The notes under the pieces are model-generated. The model was not told the DNA's origin, made no database searches, and saw only the letters and a list, made by a program, of their open reading frames with translations. The position numbers and the translations under genes were made by a program. From JADFSZ01 sp022560555 [NCBI: PVC group bacterium] (GTDB lineage Bacteria > GCA-001730085 > JADFSZ01): a DNA stretch of 19,842 nt. This document shows, piece after piece, positions 1 through 7,967 of the stretch; position 1 is the first letter of the stretch; each line of letters starts with the position of its first letter. The stretch covers positions 1 through 19,842 of the forward strand of contig JADFSZ010000007.1 of the NCBI GenBank assembly GCA_022560555.1. The letters are read 5' to 3'.

Positions 1-617
1 ATATTGGCGCTTTGTTTCAGGTAATCAAAAAAGACCCGCCCATCAGCAGAACCTTTAACAATCCCTTGCTCTCGCGTGTTTTGAATGAGAGCGCTTACAC
101 GGCTATCAACATCCGCAATCATAATCACCTGGCTCACATTGGGCCCAACCTTCAAAACACGCCCGACAAGCCCGTCACTCACAACCACCGTCATTTTCGG
201 CTCAATGCCGTCAAGTTGCCCTTTGTTGATCCAAAGCGTTTTACGCATCGGATGAAGATCTCTGCCTACAACTCCTGCCGCGAGAAGAACATATTCACTC
301 CCGGCCTCAAAATGAAGCATCTTCCTTAAGCGCTCATTTTCGATCTTAAACTCCTCCATCTCAATCACGATATTTTTGAGCCGAATATTCTCCCCTCGAA
401 TACGCTTGTATTCACTCTCAAGAGCCTTAAGATGATAAAGATTGTTTATGAAACCACGGCCGGCATGCGTGACATTCCCGACAACATTCTGTATGGGTTC
501 TAGAAAAGACAAAACCGGCATACGGATATAAGAAAATCCTATCCCGATAAAGACAAAAAGGATTGCGGTGAGAAAAAATCCTGCTAAGCGAAATAGAGGT
601 TTGGTAGATTCAAACAC
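1..617 (-). CDS. mreC: Rod shape-determining protein MreC, 3' part beyond the window
   Basis: MreC is a bitopic inner-membrane protein that links the MreB cytoskeleton to the elongation peptidoglycan synthases. The 205 visible codons show a short cytoplasmic start, one membrane helix at about residues 9-28, a coiled coil at about 55-95 (QNVVGNV, then EYKRIRGENIRLKN and EEFKIENERLRKML), and the first beta domain with the typical pattern LWINKGQLDGIEP...DGLVGRVLKV. The frame is still open at base 1, so the end of the second beta domain is missing. The start is a GTG at 617, preceded by an AGGG Shine-Dalgarno; an in-frame TAG two codons upstream rules out an earlier start. It lies 79 bases after mreB in the same direction, the usual mreB-mreC order, and is probably co-transcribed with it. 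An extra -10 box in the gap may add expression. The identification is firm from architecture plus neighbour. Confidence 0.93.
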   Translation of the reverse strand, partial: MFESTKPLFRLAGFFLTAILFVFIGIGFSYIRMPVLSFLEPIQNVVGNVTHAGRGFINNLYHLKALESEYKRIRGENIRLKNIVIEMEEFKIENERLRKMLHFEAGSEYVLLAAGVVGRDLHPMRKTLWINKGQLDGIEPKMTVVVSDGLVGRVLKVGPNVSQVIMIADVDSRVSALIQNTREQGIVKGSADGRVFFDYLKQSAN

Positions 618-668
618 GTTTCCCTACGTGCAAGATTGAGGTGAGTAGTTTGCAGTCAAAAACAGAGT

Positions 669-674
669 ATTATA
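669..674 (-). promoter_or_regulatory. Possible internal -10 box ahead of mreC
   Basis: A perfect TATAAT on the minus strand lies about 50 bases before the mreC GTG. No good -35 box stands at 16-18 bases (the TTGATT upstream is 20 bases away), and there is no extended TG. It could be a weak internal promoter between mreB and mreC, or a chance match in AT-rich DNA. Confidence 0.25.
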
Positions 675-696
675 GTAAAAGGGCGTGCTAAAAAAA

Positions 697-1734
697 TCAA
701 TTTCGGGACTCAGTCAGAATCCGTTTTAAAAATTTGATTTCATCAAGCACGATTCCTGTACCTAAAACAATGGCGGTAAGAGGATCATCCGCGACGACCA
801 CCGGCAAGCCTGTTTCTTCGCGCAAAAGATTATCAAGGCCTCTTAACAAGGATCCTCCCCCGGCAAGAACCATACCGCGATCAACAAGATCCGCCGCTAA
901 TTCAGGAGGGGTCCTTTCAAGCGTCAACCTAACCGCGTCAACGATGGATCTAATGCTCTCTTTCATGGCTTCCCGGACTTCCTCTGACGTAATGGTAATG
1001 GTTTTCGGTAATCCGGATATTTGATCTCTTCCGCGAACATCAAGTGTCATTTCTTCTTTGAGAGGAAAAGCCGATCCGATTTTAATTTTAATTTCCTCGG
1101 CTGAACGCTCTCCGATCAACAGATTGTATGTTCGGCGCAAATACTGAATAATGGAATCATCCATTTCATCCCCCCCTACCCGCAGGCTCTCAGAATGCAC
1201 AATCCCCGCCAGCGAAATCACGGCCACTTCCGTGGTTCCCCCTCCCACGTCCACAATCATATTTCCACAAGGTTCTTGTACCGGCAACCCCACACCAATC
1301 GCTGCGGCCATAGGCTCTTCCATCAGGTAAACTTCACGGGCCCCCGCGCGTTCAGCCGAATCCTTCACGGCTCTTTTTTCCACCTCGGTAATGCCGGAGG
1401 GAACAGAAACAATAATTCGGGGACTCGGTCTCCAGAATCGACTGGAGTTATGAACTTTTGAGATAAAATATCTCAACATGGCTTCTGTAATTTCGAAATC
1501 CGCGATGACCCCGTCTTTCATGGGTCTTACAGCGACAATATTACCCGGTGTACGGCCCAACATTTTTTTCGCTTCGTCCCCGACGGCCAGGACATTATTC
1601 GTTCCCTTTTGAATCGAAACAACAGAAGGCTCACACAAAACGATCCCGTGCCCTTTAACGTAAACAAGTGTGTTGGCCGTCCCGAGATCAACCCCCATAT
1701 CACATGAAAACAGCCCTGATAACGCGCTCCACAT
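697..1734 (-). CDS. mreB: Rod shape-determining protein MreB, bacterial actin
   Basis: MreB is an actin-fold ATPase that forms membrane-bound filaments and directs lateral wall synthesis together with MreC, RodZ and the RodA/PBP2 machinery. The 345 residues match the usual family length. Visible motifs are the phosphate-1 loop ([13 protein letters not shown], from about residue 16), [13 protein letters not shown], the phosphate-2 loop ([15 protein letters not shown], about 160) and the adenosine motif [15 protein letters not shown] near the C-terminus. The ATG at 1734 has a GGAGGA Shine-Dalgarno at good spacing. Its N-terminal [14 protein letters not shown] is consistent with an amphipathic membrane-binding stretch, as in other MreBs. 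It follows the coiled-coil gene by 44 bases and precedes mreC, so the three probably form one transcript. The adjacent mreC makes MreB far more likely than the paralogues MamK or Mbl. Confidence 0.97.
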   Translation of the reverse strand: MWSALSGLFSCDMGVDLGTANTLVYVKGHGIVLCEPSVVSIQKGTNNVLAVGDEAKKMLGRTPGNIVAVRPMKDGVIADFEITEAMLRYFISKVHNSSRFWRPSPRIIVSVPSGITEVEKRAVKDSAERAGAREVYLMEEPMAAAIGVGLPVQEPCGNMIVDVGGGTTEVAVISLAGIVHSESLRVGGDEMDDSIIQYLRRTYNLLIGERSAEEIKIKIGSAFPLKEEMTLDVRGRDQISGLPKTITITSEEVREAMKESIRSIVDAVRLTLERTPPELAADLVDRGMVLAGGGSLLRGLDNLLREETGLPVVVADDPLTAIVLGTGIVLDEIKFLKRILTESRN

Positions 1735-1778
1735 TATTTTAGTCCTCCATATGGGGTTCTCACCGATTAACTTAATAT

Positions 1779-2663
1779 TCAGATAACACTTTTCACAAGA
1801 CTTCTTTTTGGAATATTCCCATCCCCAACACGCTCAATCACAACAGCCGCGCTCATTCGATCATAGACTTTCTCGACTCGAATTTTTCCGACACGATCTC
1901 CCCCGTCATAAACCTGAAAAACAGCTCCGATACGCACGTGATCATCTTTTCCAATATCGATGATGACAAAATCATACTCAGTGTTATACAACAAGACGCT
2001 TCCGGTCAATCTATCACTCTGGGAACTGAGAAGCGATAGATCAATATTTTCTCCTGGTGTTAACTTTTCGCTAAGCTCCGGCGTATTTATTTTAGGGGCG
2101 ATTTCAGATGCCGGAGGAGCTTTGACAACCACTCGTTTCAAATCAACCGAATTTTTACTTTCTAAAATTTTTTTTAAATCATCCTGAGCCTGCTGAAGCT
2201 GCTGCGAGAGCTCCTCGTTCAGCCGGGCAACCTCTTCCCAATTTTGCTTAGCTTTCGTTACTTCTTGTAAAAGATTTTCTTTCTCGTTTGCAATACTGAC
2301 ATTAAGATTTTGAAGTTCCTCGATTTCTTTTTGTCTTTGATTTATGGTTGCTTCAAGCTCTTCTCTTCTGGTAATCCCTCTCGCTAATTTCTCCGCCATT
2401 GATTCTGTTTCGGCAAGCATGCGAAGATGTTCTTCGTTGAACGTCTCGTTTTCCTTCTTCAAAGAAACCATTATATCCAACTGGGCCTCTAAATCGTTTT
2501 CCACAGTCAATAGTTTTTGACTCGCCAAATCCTTTTCTTCGGTCACTTTTATGATTTCGTCCTTGAGCTCTTCTCCGCGACTATAAACATACATCGTACC
2601 GGTAAAGCAGACAATACTTAAAACAAGCAGTACCGACATCAATATCTTTACGCGTTCATTCAT
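1779..2663 (-). CDS. Membrane-anchored coiled-coil protein with MreC/FlgT-like beta end, unknown function
   Basis: I do not recognise a named family. The 294 residues fall into four parts: a short basic N-terminus and one membrane helix (about 7-28, [20 protein letters not shown]); a long coiled coil (about 30-170) rich in Glu, Lys, Gln and Leu; a Pro/Thr linker (about 180-215); and a compact beta-rich end (about 218-294) with [20 protein letters not shown] followed by [10 protein letters not shown]. That last pattern resembles the beta unit of MreC in this same window (INKGQLDGIEP...DGLVGRVLKV) and also FlgT-type C-terminal domains. The topology is therefore MreC-like: one helix, coiled coil, then an external beta domain. 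The gene lies 44 bases before mreB in the same direction, which suggests a cell-shape or envelope role; that is inference. It has its own promoter candidate and only a weak Shine-Dalgarno. Confidence 0.85.
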   Translation of the reverse strand: MNERVKILMSVLLVLSIVCFTGTMYVYSRGEELKDEIIKVTEEKDLASQKLLTVENDLEAQLDIMVSLKKENETFNEEHLRMLAETESMAEKLARGITRREELEATINQRQKEIEELQNLNVSIANEKENLLQEVTKAKQNWEEVARLNEELSQQLQQAQDDLKKILESKNSVDLKRVVVKAPPASEIAPKINTPELSEKLTPGENIDLSLLSSQSDRLTGSVLLYNTEYDFVIIDIGKDDHVRIGAVFQVYDGGDRVGKIRVEKVYDRMSAAVVIERVGDGNIPKRSLVKSVI

Positions 2664-2728
2664 TCGATGTCCATTGAATCAAGGAAACGATCTGCCTCAT
2701 TTGAATTGTATACACCCGTAGATTGATC

Positions 2729-2757
2729 CTTATAGCATAACTCTCTGCCAAGAGCAA
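2729..2757 (-). promoter_or_regulatory. Sigma-70-type promoter candidate for the coiled-coil-mreB-mreC genes
   Basis: On the minus strand, TTGCTC (2757-2752) and TATAAG (2734-2729) are separated by exactly 17 bases, in the 146-base gap after the ExeA-like gene. The -10 matches consensus at five of six bases and the -35 at three. It would give a leader of about 60 bases before the ATG at 2663. No intrinsic terminator for the upstream gene is visible in the gap, so read-through is also possible. Confidence 0.45.
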
Positions 2758-2809
2758 GCGAATTCTCCCCCCTACACTCTTCCTATCCTTTTATAATTAA
2801 GAACGTTAC

Positions 2810-3724
2810 CTATTTCCTCATGCCCGCTTCGGGCTTGCCCTGGGCCAGAGTCTCGAGTTGTGTCATTTTAAAATAGTGGAAGCCTTCGGAAGAGCCCTCC
2901 AAATCCATACAAGCGTCATGAACCGTCACTAAATCCACATGGCGGGTATGACTTGTGAACGCGATCAAAAGCGCAATATCAGCCAACGAGCATATAATGC
3001 GCGGAATCCCTTGCGAATACTGAAAAACGGCGTCAAATCCATCAGGCATAAAAATATCCGGCCCACTGTAACCCGCTTGTTTCAGGCGGAATCGGATGAG
3101 ACCTTCGGTATCAACACGATCGAGATTTCCCAGGAAAAATCGCACGGGAAGCCTCTGCCAAAATTCCGGTATAGAACGGATCATTCCCTCTAAAGGTTTC
3201 TGCCCGGACAAAATAATTGTCAGCAAAAATTCCGACGACATGGAGAAATTCAAGAGCATTCTCAGCTCTTGAAGGGTCTGGGGAAATTTGTTAAGCATAT
3301 GGGCTTCATCAACAATAATCAGACAAAGATGATTTTCCCGATGATGTTCATAAAGTTTTGATCTCAATTGATTCAGATTGCGATGTCGATCCCTTGATGG
3401 ATCTTCAACCCCCAATTGCAACGCGATCTCCCGAATCATCTGGTTGGGTGTCATCGAAGGATGATCAATAACAGCCGTGAATAATTCCCTGGATGATTCC
3501 TCCCTTAATTCCTGGCACAAGTAATTTAAGATAGACGTTTTTCCGTCTCCCGGATTGTCGGACACAATAAGGATTCCACCTTTGTTTGTTTGGATCGCGT
3601 ACCTCATCCTAATAAGACATTCCCGATGCTGACGGCTCGGGTAAAGCATTTCAGGGTCCGGCATCAGTGAAAACGGGGGTTTTTGAAACCCCCAATAATC
3701 GTTAAATTTTGAACTCATGTGCAT
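2810..3724 (-). CDS. ExeA/GspA-like AAA ATPase, stand-alone
   Basis: This belongs to the AAA_22/ExeA group of P-loop ATPases. In type II secretion, ExeA/GspA uses ATP and a peptidoglycan-binding domain to help place the secretin. The N-terminus has the family signature YWGFQKPPFSLMPDPEMLYP (about 10-29). The P-loop region is at about 56-63 (DNPGDGKT) and Walker B at about 135-142 (LIIVDEAH). A sensor-like segment LLTIILSGQKPLE and the lid region GIPRIICSLADIALL follow. The first P-loop glycine is Asp here, which is unusual. At 304 residues it ends shortly after the ATPase, with no membrane helix or peptidoglycan-binding domain, unlike ExeA. No other secretion gene is nearby. It sits 7 bases after the NYN gene and before the mreBC cluster, so it is probably co-expressed with its neighbours. 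ATG at 3724 and ATG at 3718 are both possible; neither has a clear Shine-Dalgarno. The real target is unknown. Confidence 0.85.
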   Translation of the reverse strand: MHMSSKFNDYWGFQKPPFSLMPDPEMLYPSRQHRECLIRMRYAIQTNKGGILIVSDNPGDGKTSILNYLCQELREESSRELFTAVIDHPSMTPNQMIREIALQLGVEDPSRDRHRNLNQLRSKLYEHHRENHLCLIIVDEAHMLNKFPQTLQELRMLLNFSMSSEFLLTIILSGQKPLEGMIRSIPEFWQRLPVRFFLGNLDRVDTEGLIRFRLKQAGYSGPDIFMPDGFDAVFQYSQGIPRIICSLADIALLIAFTSHTRHVDLVTVHDACMDLEGSSEGFHYFKMTQLETLAQGKPEAGMRK

Positions 3725-3731
3725 TTTTTAA

Positions 3732-4238
3732 TTAATCCGTAAACGTATCGCGAAGTTTTTGTTCAAGTCCTTTGGGTATTTGACCACTTAGTTTTTTGGA
3801 TGAACCATTCCGGAGCCTCCGGGCCTTCTCTTGCTGTTTTGTCATGTTTTCCCAATACTTCTCGAGTTCCCGGGCCGAAACGCGAAGAGCTCCATATCCC
3901 AGAATCTGTTGTTGAATCATCCCGTCCGATGTCGCGACAACCACCGATTCTTTCTTTCCTTTTTCCTTTGAAATCTTTTCAATAATCGAATCGGCGGTTT
4001 TTCCTTTTGGGGAGTACTTTACTCTGACACCCTGGATCTCCGCATCATCCCCAACCGGTCCCTGGCCGTCAAAAACAACCAAAATTCTGGTGCGGGTTGC
4101 CGCCTTCAATTCAGCCAAAAGACTGATCAAATGATCTCGGGCATCTTCGAGACTTAAAAGCTTACTCTTTTGAAAACAAGCCCATTGATGGATGATGTTG
4201 TAGCCATCAACGACTAAAAGCGTTTCTTCTGATAACAT
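3732..4238 (-). CDS. YacP/Rae1-like NYN-domain RNase
   Basis: This is a PIN-like NYN nuclease of the YacP (DUF901) family, whose Bacillus member Rae1 cuts mRNA on the ribosome. The family's acidic residues are visible: LLVVDGYNIIH near the N-terminus, VVFDGQG, GKTADSIIEKI and VATSDG, in that order. The C-terminal third is basic and probably helical. I place the start at ATG 4238 because YacP proteins begin just before the LLVDGYNI strand. A GTG at 4265 would add nine residues and is the alternative; neither has a good Shine-Dalgarno. The Bacillus gene lies near rlmB and cysS, which are not seen here. It is first in a run with the ExeA-like ATPase and is served by a strong divergent promoter. 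The family call is good; its RNA target here is unknown. Confidence 0.87.
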   Translation of the reverse strand: MLSEETLLVVDGYNIIHQWACFQKSKLLSLEDARDHLISLLAELKAATRTRILVVFDGQGPVGDDAEIQGVRVKYSPKGKTADSIIEKISKEKGKKESVVVATSDGMIQQQILGYGALRVSARELEKYWENMTKQQEKARRLRNGSSKKLSGQIPKGLEQKLRDTFTD

Positions 4239-4300
4239 AGTTTTTAGGAAACCACGATAGGGCACTTTGTCTTAAATCGCAAGCCCCATGAAATTTAATC

Positions 4301-4328
4301 TTGAACTATTCGGAGTGTAACGTATAAT
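4301..4328 (+). promoter_or_regulatory. Promoter candidate for the PpiD-like gene
   Basis: TTGAAC (4301-4306) and a perfect TATAAT (4323-4328) are 16 bases apart. A transcript would start near 4335 and carry a leader of about 100 bases before the ATG at 4437. Its -10 lies over the -10 of the promoter that faces the other way. A second possible -10, TACAAT around 4396-4401, lacks a good -35. Confidence 0.55.
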
Positions 4329-4352
4329 ATCACCCGTTCCCGATTTTGTAAA
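4324..4352 (-). promoter_or_regulatory. Promoter candidate for the yacP-like/ExeA-like genes
   Basis: On the minus strand, TTTACA (4352-4347, five of six consensus bases) and TATTAT (4329-4324, five of six) are 17 bases apart. This is the best sigma-70-type promoter in the window. It would give a leader of about 80 bases before ATG 4238, or about 50 before GTG 4265. The -10 overlaps the plus-strand TATAAT by five bases. Confidence 0.6.
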
Positions 4353-4436
4353 GGCCGCAAATCATTAGAGATTCAAGGCTTGCATGGGCATACGGCTACA
4401 ATAAAACCGTGAAAACTCACTGAGTTATATAAGTAT

Positions 4437-6419
4437 ATGTCGATTGTATTCTTAAGAGAGCATCTCAAAAAAATTATCGCGACAATGGCTGTTCTCATCA
4501 TTCCCGGCTTTGTCCTCTGGGGCGCCCAAGACTACTTTACGAGTAAGCGTCACCAAACTTACGCGGCTAAAATATACGATACAAAAATTAAATTGTCCGA
4601 TTATACCTACGCGCGTCAAACCATTCAAATTAATTCTTTTATGGATCTATTGGGCATGGGTCTCAATTTCGATCAGGCCCGACAGCTCCTGAATGTCAAT
4701 AAAGACGCTTTCGATGAAATGGCATGGGATCGTTTGGTCTTCCTCGAAAAAGCAAAACAAAAAGGAACACTGGCAACAGACACAGAGGTGGCAAACATCA
4801 TTTTTCAGAATCCGTTTTTTACCGATCCCACAACCCGGCAATTCAACAAGCAACAGTATCAGGCCGTGCTCTCTCGCGGCATCGGGGTTTCTGTTTCAAC
4901 ATACGAAGAAATAGTACGGGACAATGTCCGGGTCGCAAAAAACACATTTTGGACGAAGGATTTCTCTTTGACAACATCCAATGAACGCAATTTACAAAAC
5001 CACATCCAAAACGACGCGGTTACAGCTATCTTTATTCCATACAAGTCAAAAAATTTCACGCATCATATCACCAATACCAAAGAGGAAATTAGATCCTACT
5101 ATAGCCAAAACCAGGATCAATTCCTCCTTCCTCCCCAAACTCAAATTCAATACGTTGAACTCAGCGCGGAAAATGTTCGTGAGGGGATATTGGTCACCGA
5201 TGAAGAAATCGATAATTATTACGAAGAAAACAAAGAGGCTTATTTTGAAGATGAGAAAATCAGCGCGCGGCATATTCTGATCTCTCATAAAGATGCCGAA
5301 CGCGCGACGAATCAAAGCCGAAGCAAAGAAGAAGCCTATGAAATAGTCACCCGGCTCTTAGCAGAAGTCACACAAACACCCGAACGTTTTTCTGAAGTTG
5401 CCAAAAAGGAATCCGACGGCCCGTCAAATATCAAGGGCGGGGATCTCGGTGAATTTTCAAAAGGGGCTATGGATATCAATTTTGAAGAAGCGGCTTTCCG
5501 GTTGACTCAAAATGAAATCAGCGATATTGTCGAAACCCCTTACGGATTTCATATCATTCAAGTCTACGCTAGGCAAGAGAGCGTGATCCAAACACTAGAC
5601 GATGTTCGTAAAGATATAAAGGAAAATCTCGAAAAGAATAGAATTGAAGAAGCCCTTCGACAGAAAGCGTATGTCTTTTCTGATGAGCTCTACGACCTGT
5701 ATGAAGATCATGCCGAGGAACTAGTTCCTACCGCGGATACGGAACTGATAAAAAATCTCGCGTCGGTTTGGGAGAGACCCCTCCATACATCCCCATGGTT
5801 TTCAGAAGTTGACACTATCGATGAAAAATGGTACTTTCCCGAATTGATCGAGGAGGCTCTGTCTCTTGAGGTCGGAGAACCGGGATCCCTCGCGTATGAA
5901 AACCAAGAGTCCTTTTACGTGTTTCAAGTCACCCAAAAAAGGGAGGCGTATCTCCCTTCATTTGACGAAGTTTATCTCGATGTCGACAAACTCCTCCTTA
6001 ACAGCAAAGCCTTCAAAGCCGCCAAAGCAAAAGCCATTCAGGATCGTCAGCTCATAAACACAATTTTGCAGGAATCGGATCAAACCATCGAGACGGCTCT
6101 CAAAAACTTAAAACTACCTTCTGTTGGACCAAAATCCATTTTTTACGGCGGCACCATCCGGGAGTTTCAGGATGAAACTGAGCTGGCACCTTTTGCTTTC
6201 AGTGTGGGCCAAGAAGCCATTAGTCCTCCCCTAAAGATCTCGGATGGATTCGTCCTCGTTTATGTCACTAAACGTTCTTTTGCCGAAGATTTGGATAGTA
6301 ATCCGGAGGCAAAGACAAAAATTCAAAATCAGCTGCGCCTTAAAAAGGCCGCCATGTTGTTTGAAGACTGGAAAGCGCATCTCCGCCGGAATGTTGTTGA
6401 AATCAATTGGAACATGTAA
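4437..6419 (+). CDS. SurA/PpiD-like membrane-anchored parvulin peptidyl-prolyl isomerase
   Basis: This is a periplasmic foldase that helps outer-membrane and secreted proteins fold. Residues 1-11 are cytoplasmic, one membrane helix spans about 12-29 (IIATMAVLIIPGFVLWG), and a helical SurA_N/PpiD-type chaperone region covers about 40-240. A well-kept parvulin domain runs from about 274 to 378, with ARHILIS, GGDLGEFSKGAM, FEEAAF and ETPYGFHIIQV. The last 280 residues contain two further parvulin-like stretches that look degenerate (around 460-540 and 575-620). The layout and the 660-residue length resemble PpiD (about 620) more than SurA, but unlike E. coli PpiD the parvulin looks active. The ATG at 4437 has no clear Shine-Dalgarno. 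It is the only plus-strand gene here, has its own promoter, and its stop lies 3 bases from the stop of the convergent sigma-54 activator. Whether to call it ppiD or a surA-like gene is not settled. Confidence 0.9.
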   Translation: MSIVFLREHLKKIIATMAVLIIPGFVLWGAQDYFTSKRHQTYAAKIYDTKIKLSDYTYARQTIQINSFMDLLGMGLNFDQARQLLNVNKDAFDEMAWDRLVFLEKAKQKGTLATDTEVANIIFQNPFFTDPTTRQFNKQQYQAVLSRGIGVSVSTYEEIVRDNVRVAKNTFWTKDFSLTTSNERNLQNHIQNDAVTAIFIPYKSKNFTHHITNTKEEIRSYYSQNQDQFLLPPQTQIQYVELSAENVREGILVTDEEIDNYYEENKEAYFEDEKISARHILISHKDAERATNQSRSKEEAYEIVTRLLAEVTQTPERFSEVAKKESDGPSNIKGGDLGEFSKGAMDINFEEAAFRLTQNEISDIVETPYGFHIIQVYARQESVIQTLDDVRKDIKENLEKNRIEEALRQKAYVFSDELYDLYEDHAEELVPTADTELIKNLASVWERPLHTSPWFSEVDTIDEKWYFPELIEEALSLEVGEPGSLAYENQESFYVFQVTQKREAYLPSFDEVYLDVDKLLLNSKAFKAAKAKAIQDRQLINTILQESDQTIETALKNLKLPSVGPKSIFYGGTIREFQDETELAPFAFSVGQEAISPPLKISDGFVLVYVTKRSFAEDLDSNPEAKTKIQNQLRLKKAAMLFEDWKAHLRRNVVEINWNM

Positions 6420-6422
6420 AAC

Positions 6423-7949
6423 CTAGAGATAATCGGGGGCTTTCATTTCGAAGGATTTGATTTTGCGGTCTAGACGGTTTCTTGAAATATTCAGAATTTT
6501 CGCGGCTCGGCTTTTGTTCCATCCTGTCTGATTAAGAACGGCTTCAATATGTTTTTTATCGGCATTGTCAAGAGCAAGACTGCTTTTAGGTTTTTCATCT
6601 ATTTCATTTTTTCTAATTTCCTCGGATAAATGCTCCAATGTGAGAACATCGCCCTCGCCCAAAACGACAGCCCGTTCAATTGTGTTTCTTAACTCCCTCA
6701 CATTTCCCGGCCAGCTATAAGCTACAAGACATTCAAGGGCTTCCTGATGAATACGAGTCATTGTTTGCCCCGCGTCTTTGCTGAATTGATCCAAAAATCT
6801 ATGAGCCAAAAGCGATATATCGTCTTTACGATCCTTTAGAGCCGGCAAATCAATACAAATCACCTTAAGGCGATAAAACAAATCTTCTCTAAATTTTCCC
6901 TCTTGAACGAGTTTTGGCAAATCCTCATTCGTCGCTGAAATCACGCGAATATCAATATCAATCAATTGATTGCCCCCGACACGTTCGATTTGGCGTTCTT
7001 CTAACACACGAAGTAATTTAATTTGAGTTTCATGATTGAGCGTGCCGATTTCATCCAAGAAAATTGTGCCTCCGTTAGCAGACTCGAATTTTCCAAGTTT
7101 CAATTTATCCGCTCCCGTAAAAGCTCCTTTTTCATGGCCAAACAATTCACTTTCAAGAAGTGTTCCCGTTAAAATCGAGCAGGCTACAGGAACAAAAGCC
7201 CCTCCCACGCGTTCACTTTGATAATGAATATTTCTTGCGACGAGCTCCTTGCCCGTGCCGCTTGGCCCGGTAATATGAACGGTAGAGTTTGTTTTCGATA
7301 CTTTTTGAATTAAATTAAATACCGACTTCATTTCAGCACTTTCACCGATAAGAATATATTTTTTATTGATTTCGCTTTTTAAAAGAGAATTTTCTTTTCG
7401 GGTTTGCGTGTGTGATTTAGCATTATTAATGGCTATAGCAGCAAATCCGGACAAAAGGGACGCGAGAAGCAGGTCTTTTTCATCAAAGCATTTTTGTCCT
7501 TTTTTGTTCAAAATTTCGATCACACCGATGACGCGATCTTCCATTTTACATGGAACACAAATCATGGATTTTGTGGGAAAAGAAATCATCTCACTGATTT
7601 GGCGACTAAATCGCTCATCCGTATCGGCATCTTTCACGAGAACTGATTCTGCGTGCTCGGCCACCCATCCCGCGATTCCTTCACCCATATCCAGAGTAAA
7701 CTTTTTCAGCTCCTTTGATTTTGCACCGGTTGTCGTTCGAAAATGGAGCTTTTTGTCTAAGGGGTCCATCAGTAAAATGGAGCTGGCCTCCGCGCTGAGA
7801 ATAGCATTCGTCTGGGTCATGATTCGCTCCAGCACATCATCAAGCGCAAGAGTTGAATGGATAGTTCGACTGACTTCTAAGAGGTTCATAAACTGCTCTT
7901 TTGAGAGCAATCCGTAATTTTCCTTAAGATCCGTTAATGACGAACTCAT
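6423..7949 (-). CDS. Sigma-54-dependent transcriptional activator: GAF, AAA+, Fis-type HTH
   Basis: This is a bacterial enhancer-binding protein of the NtrC/NifA type that uses ATP to open sigma-54 RNA polymerase complexes. A GAF sensor domain covers about 20-178 (IMTQTNAILSAEASSILLMD, GEGIAGWVAEHAESVLVKD, VPCKMEDRVIGVIEILNK). The AAA+ domain, about 200-425, has Walker A GPSGTGKE (228-235), the sigma-54 contact loop GAFTGA (275-280), Walker B IFLDE (296-300) and the arginine-finger segment FREDLFYRL (353-361). The C-terminal HTH (about 465-500, NKSRAAKILNISRNRLDRKI) is of Fis type. There is no receiver domain, so it is not a classic two-component regulator; a small molecule or redox cue on the GAF domain is likely, but unknown. 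It lies 18 bases after fmdB in the same direction. I found no convincing -24/-12 promoter in the gaps between genes, so its targets are probably elsewhere. Confidence 0.95.
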   Translation of the reverse strand: MSSSLTDLKENYGLLSKEQFMNLLEVSRTIHSTLALDDVLERIMTQTNAILSAEASSILLMDPLDKKLHFRTTTGAKSKELKKFTLDMGEGIAGWVAEHAESVLVKDADTDERFSRQISEMISFPTKSMICVPCKMEDRVIGVIEILNKKGQKCFDEKDLLLASLLSGFAAIAINNAKSHTQTRKENSLLKSEINKKYILIGESAEMKSVFNLIQKVSKTNSTVHITGPSGTGKELVARNIHYQSERVGGAFVPVACSILTGTLLESELFGHEKGAFTGADKLKLGKFESANGGTIFLDEIGTLNHETQIKLLRVLEERQIERVGGNQLIDIDIRVISATNEDLPKLVQEGKFREDLFYRLKVICIDLPALKDRKDDISLLAHRFLDQFSKDAGQTMTRIHQEALECLVAYSWPGNVRELRNTIERAVVLGEGDVLTLEHLSEEIRKNEIDEKPKSSLALDNADKKHIEAVLNQTGWNKSRAAKILNISRNRLDRKIKSFEMKAPDYL

Positions 7950-7967
7950 ATTTGCCGCGCCTTTTTG

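Noticed and set aside
2734-2750. Sigma-54-like TGGCA...ATGC on the minus strand inside the candidate promoter of the coiled-coil gene
   Set aside because: The GG and GC are 11 bases apart instead of 10, and the -12 element is ATGC rather than TTGC. The sigma-70-type reading of the same stretch is better.
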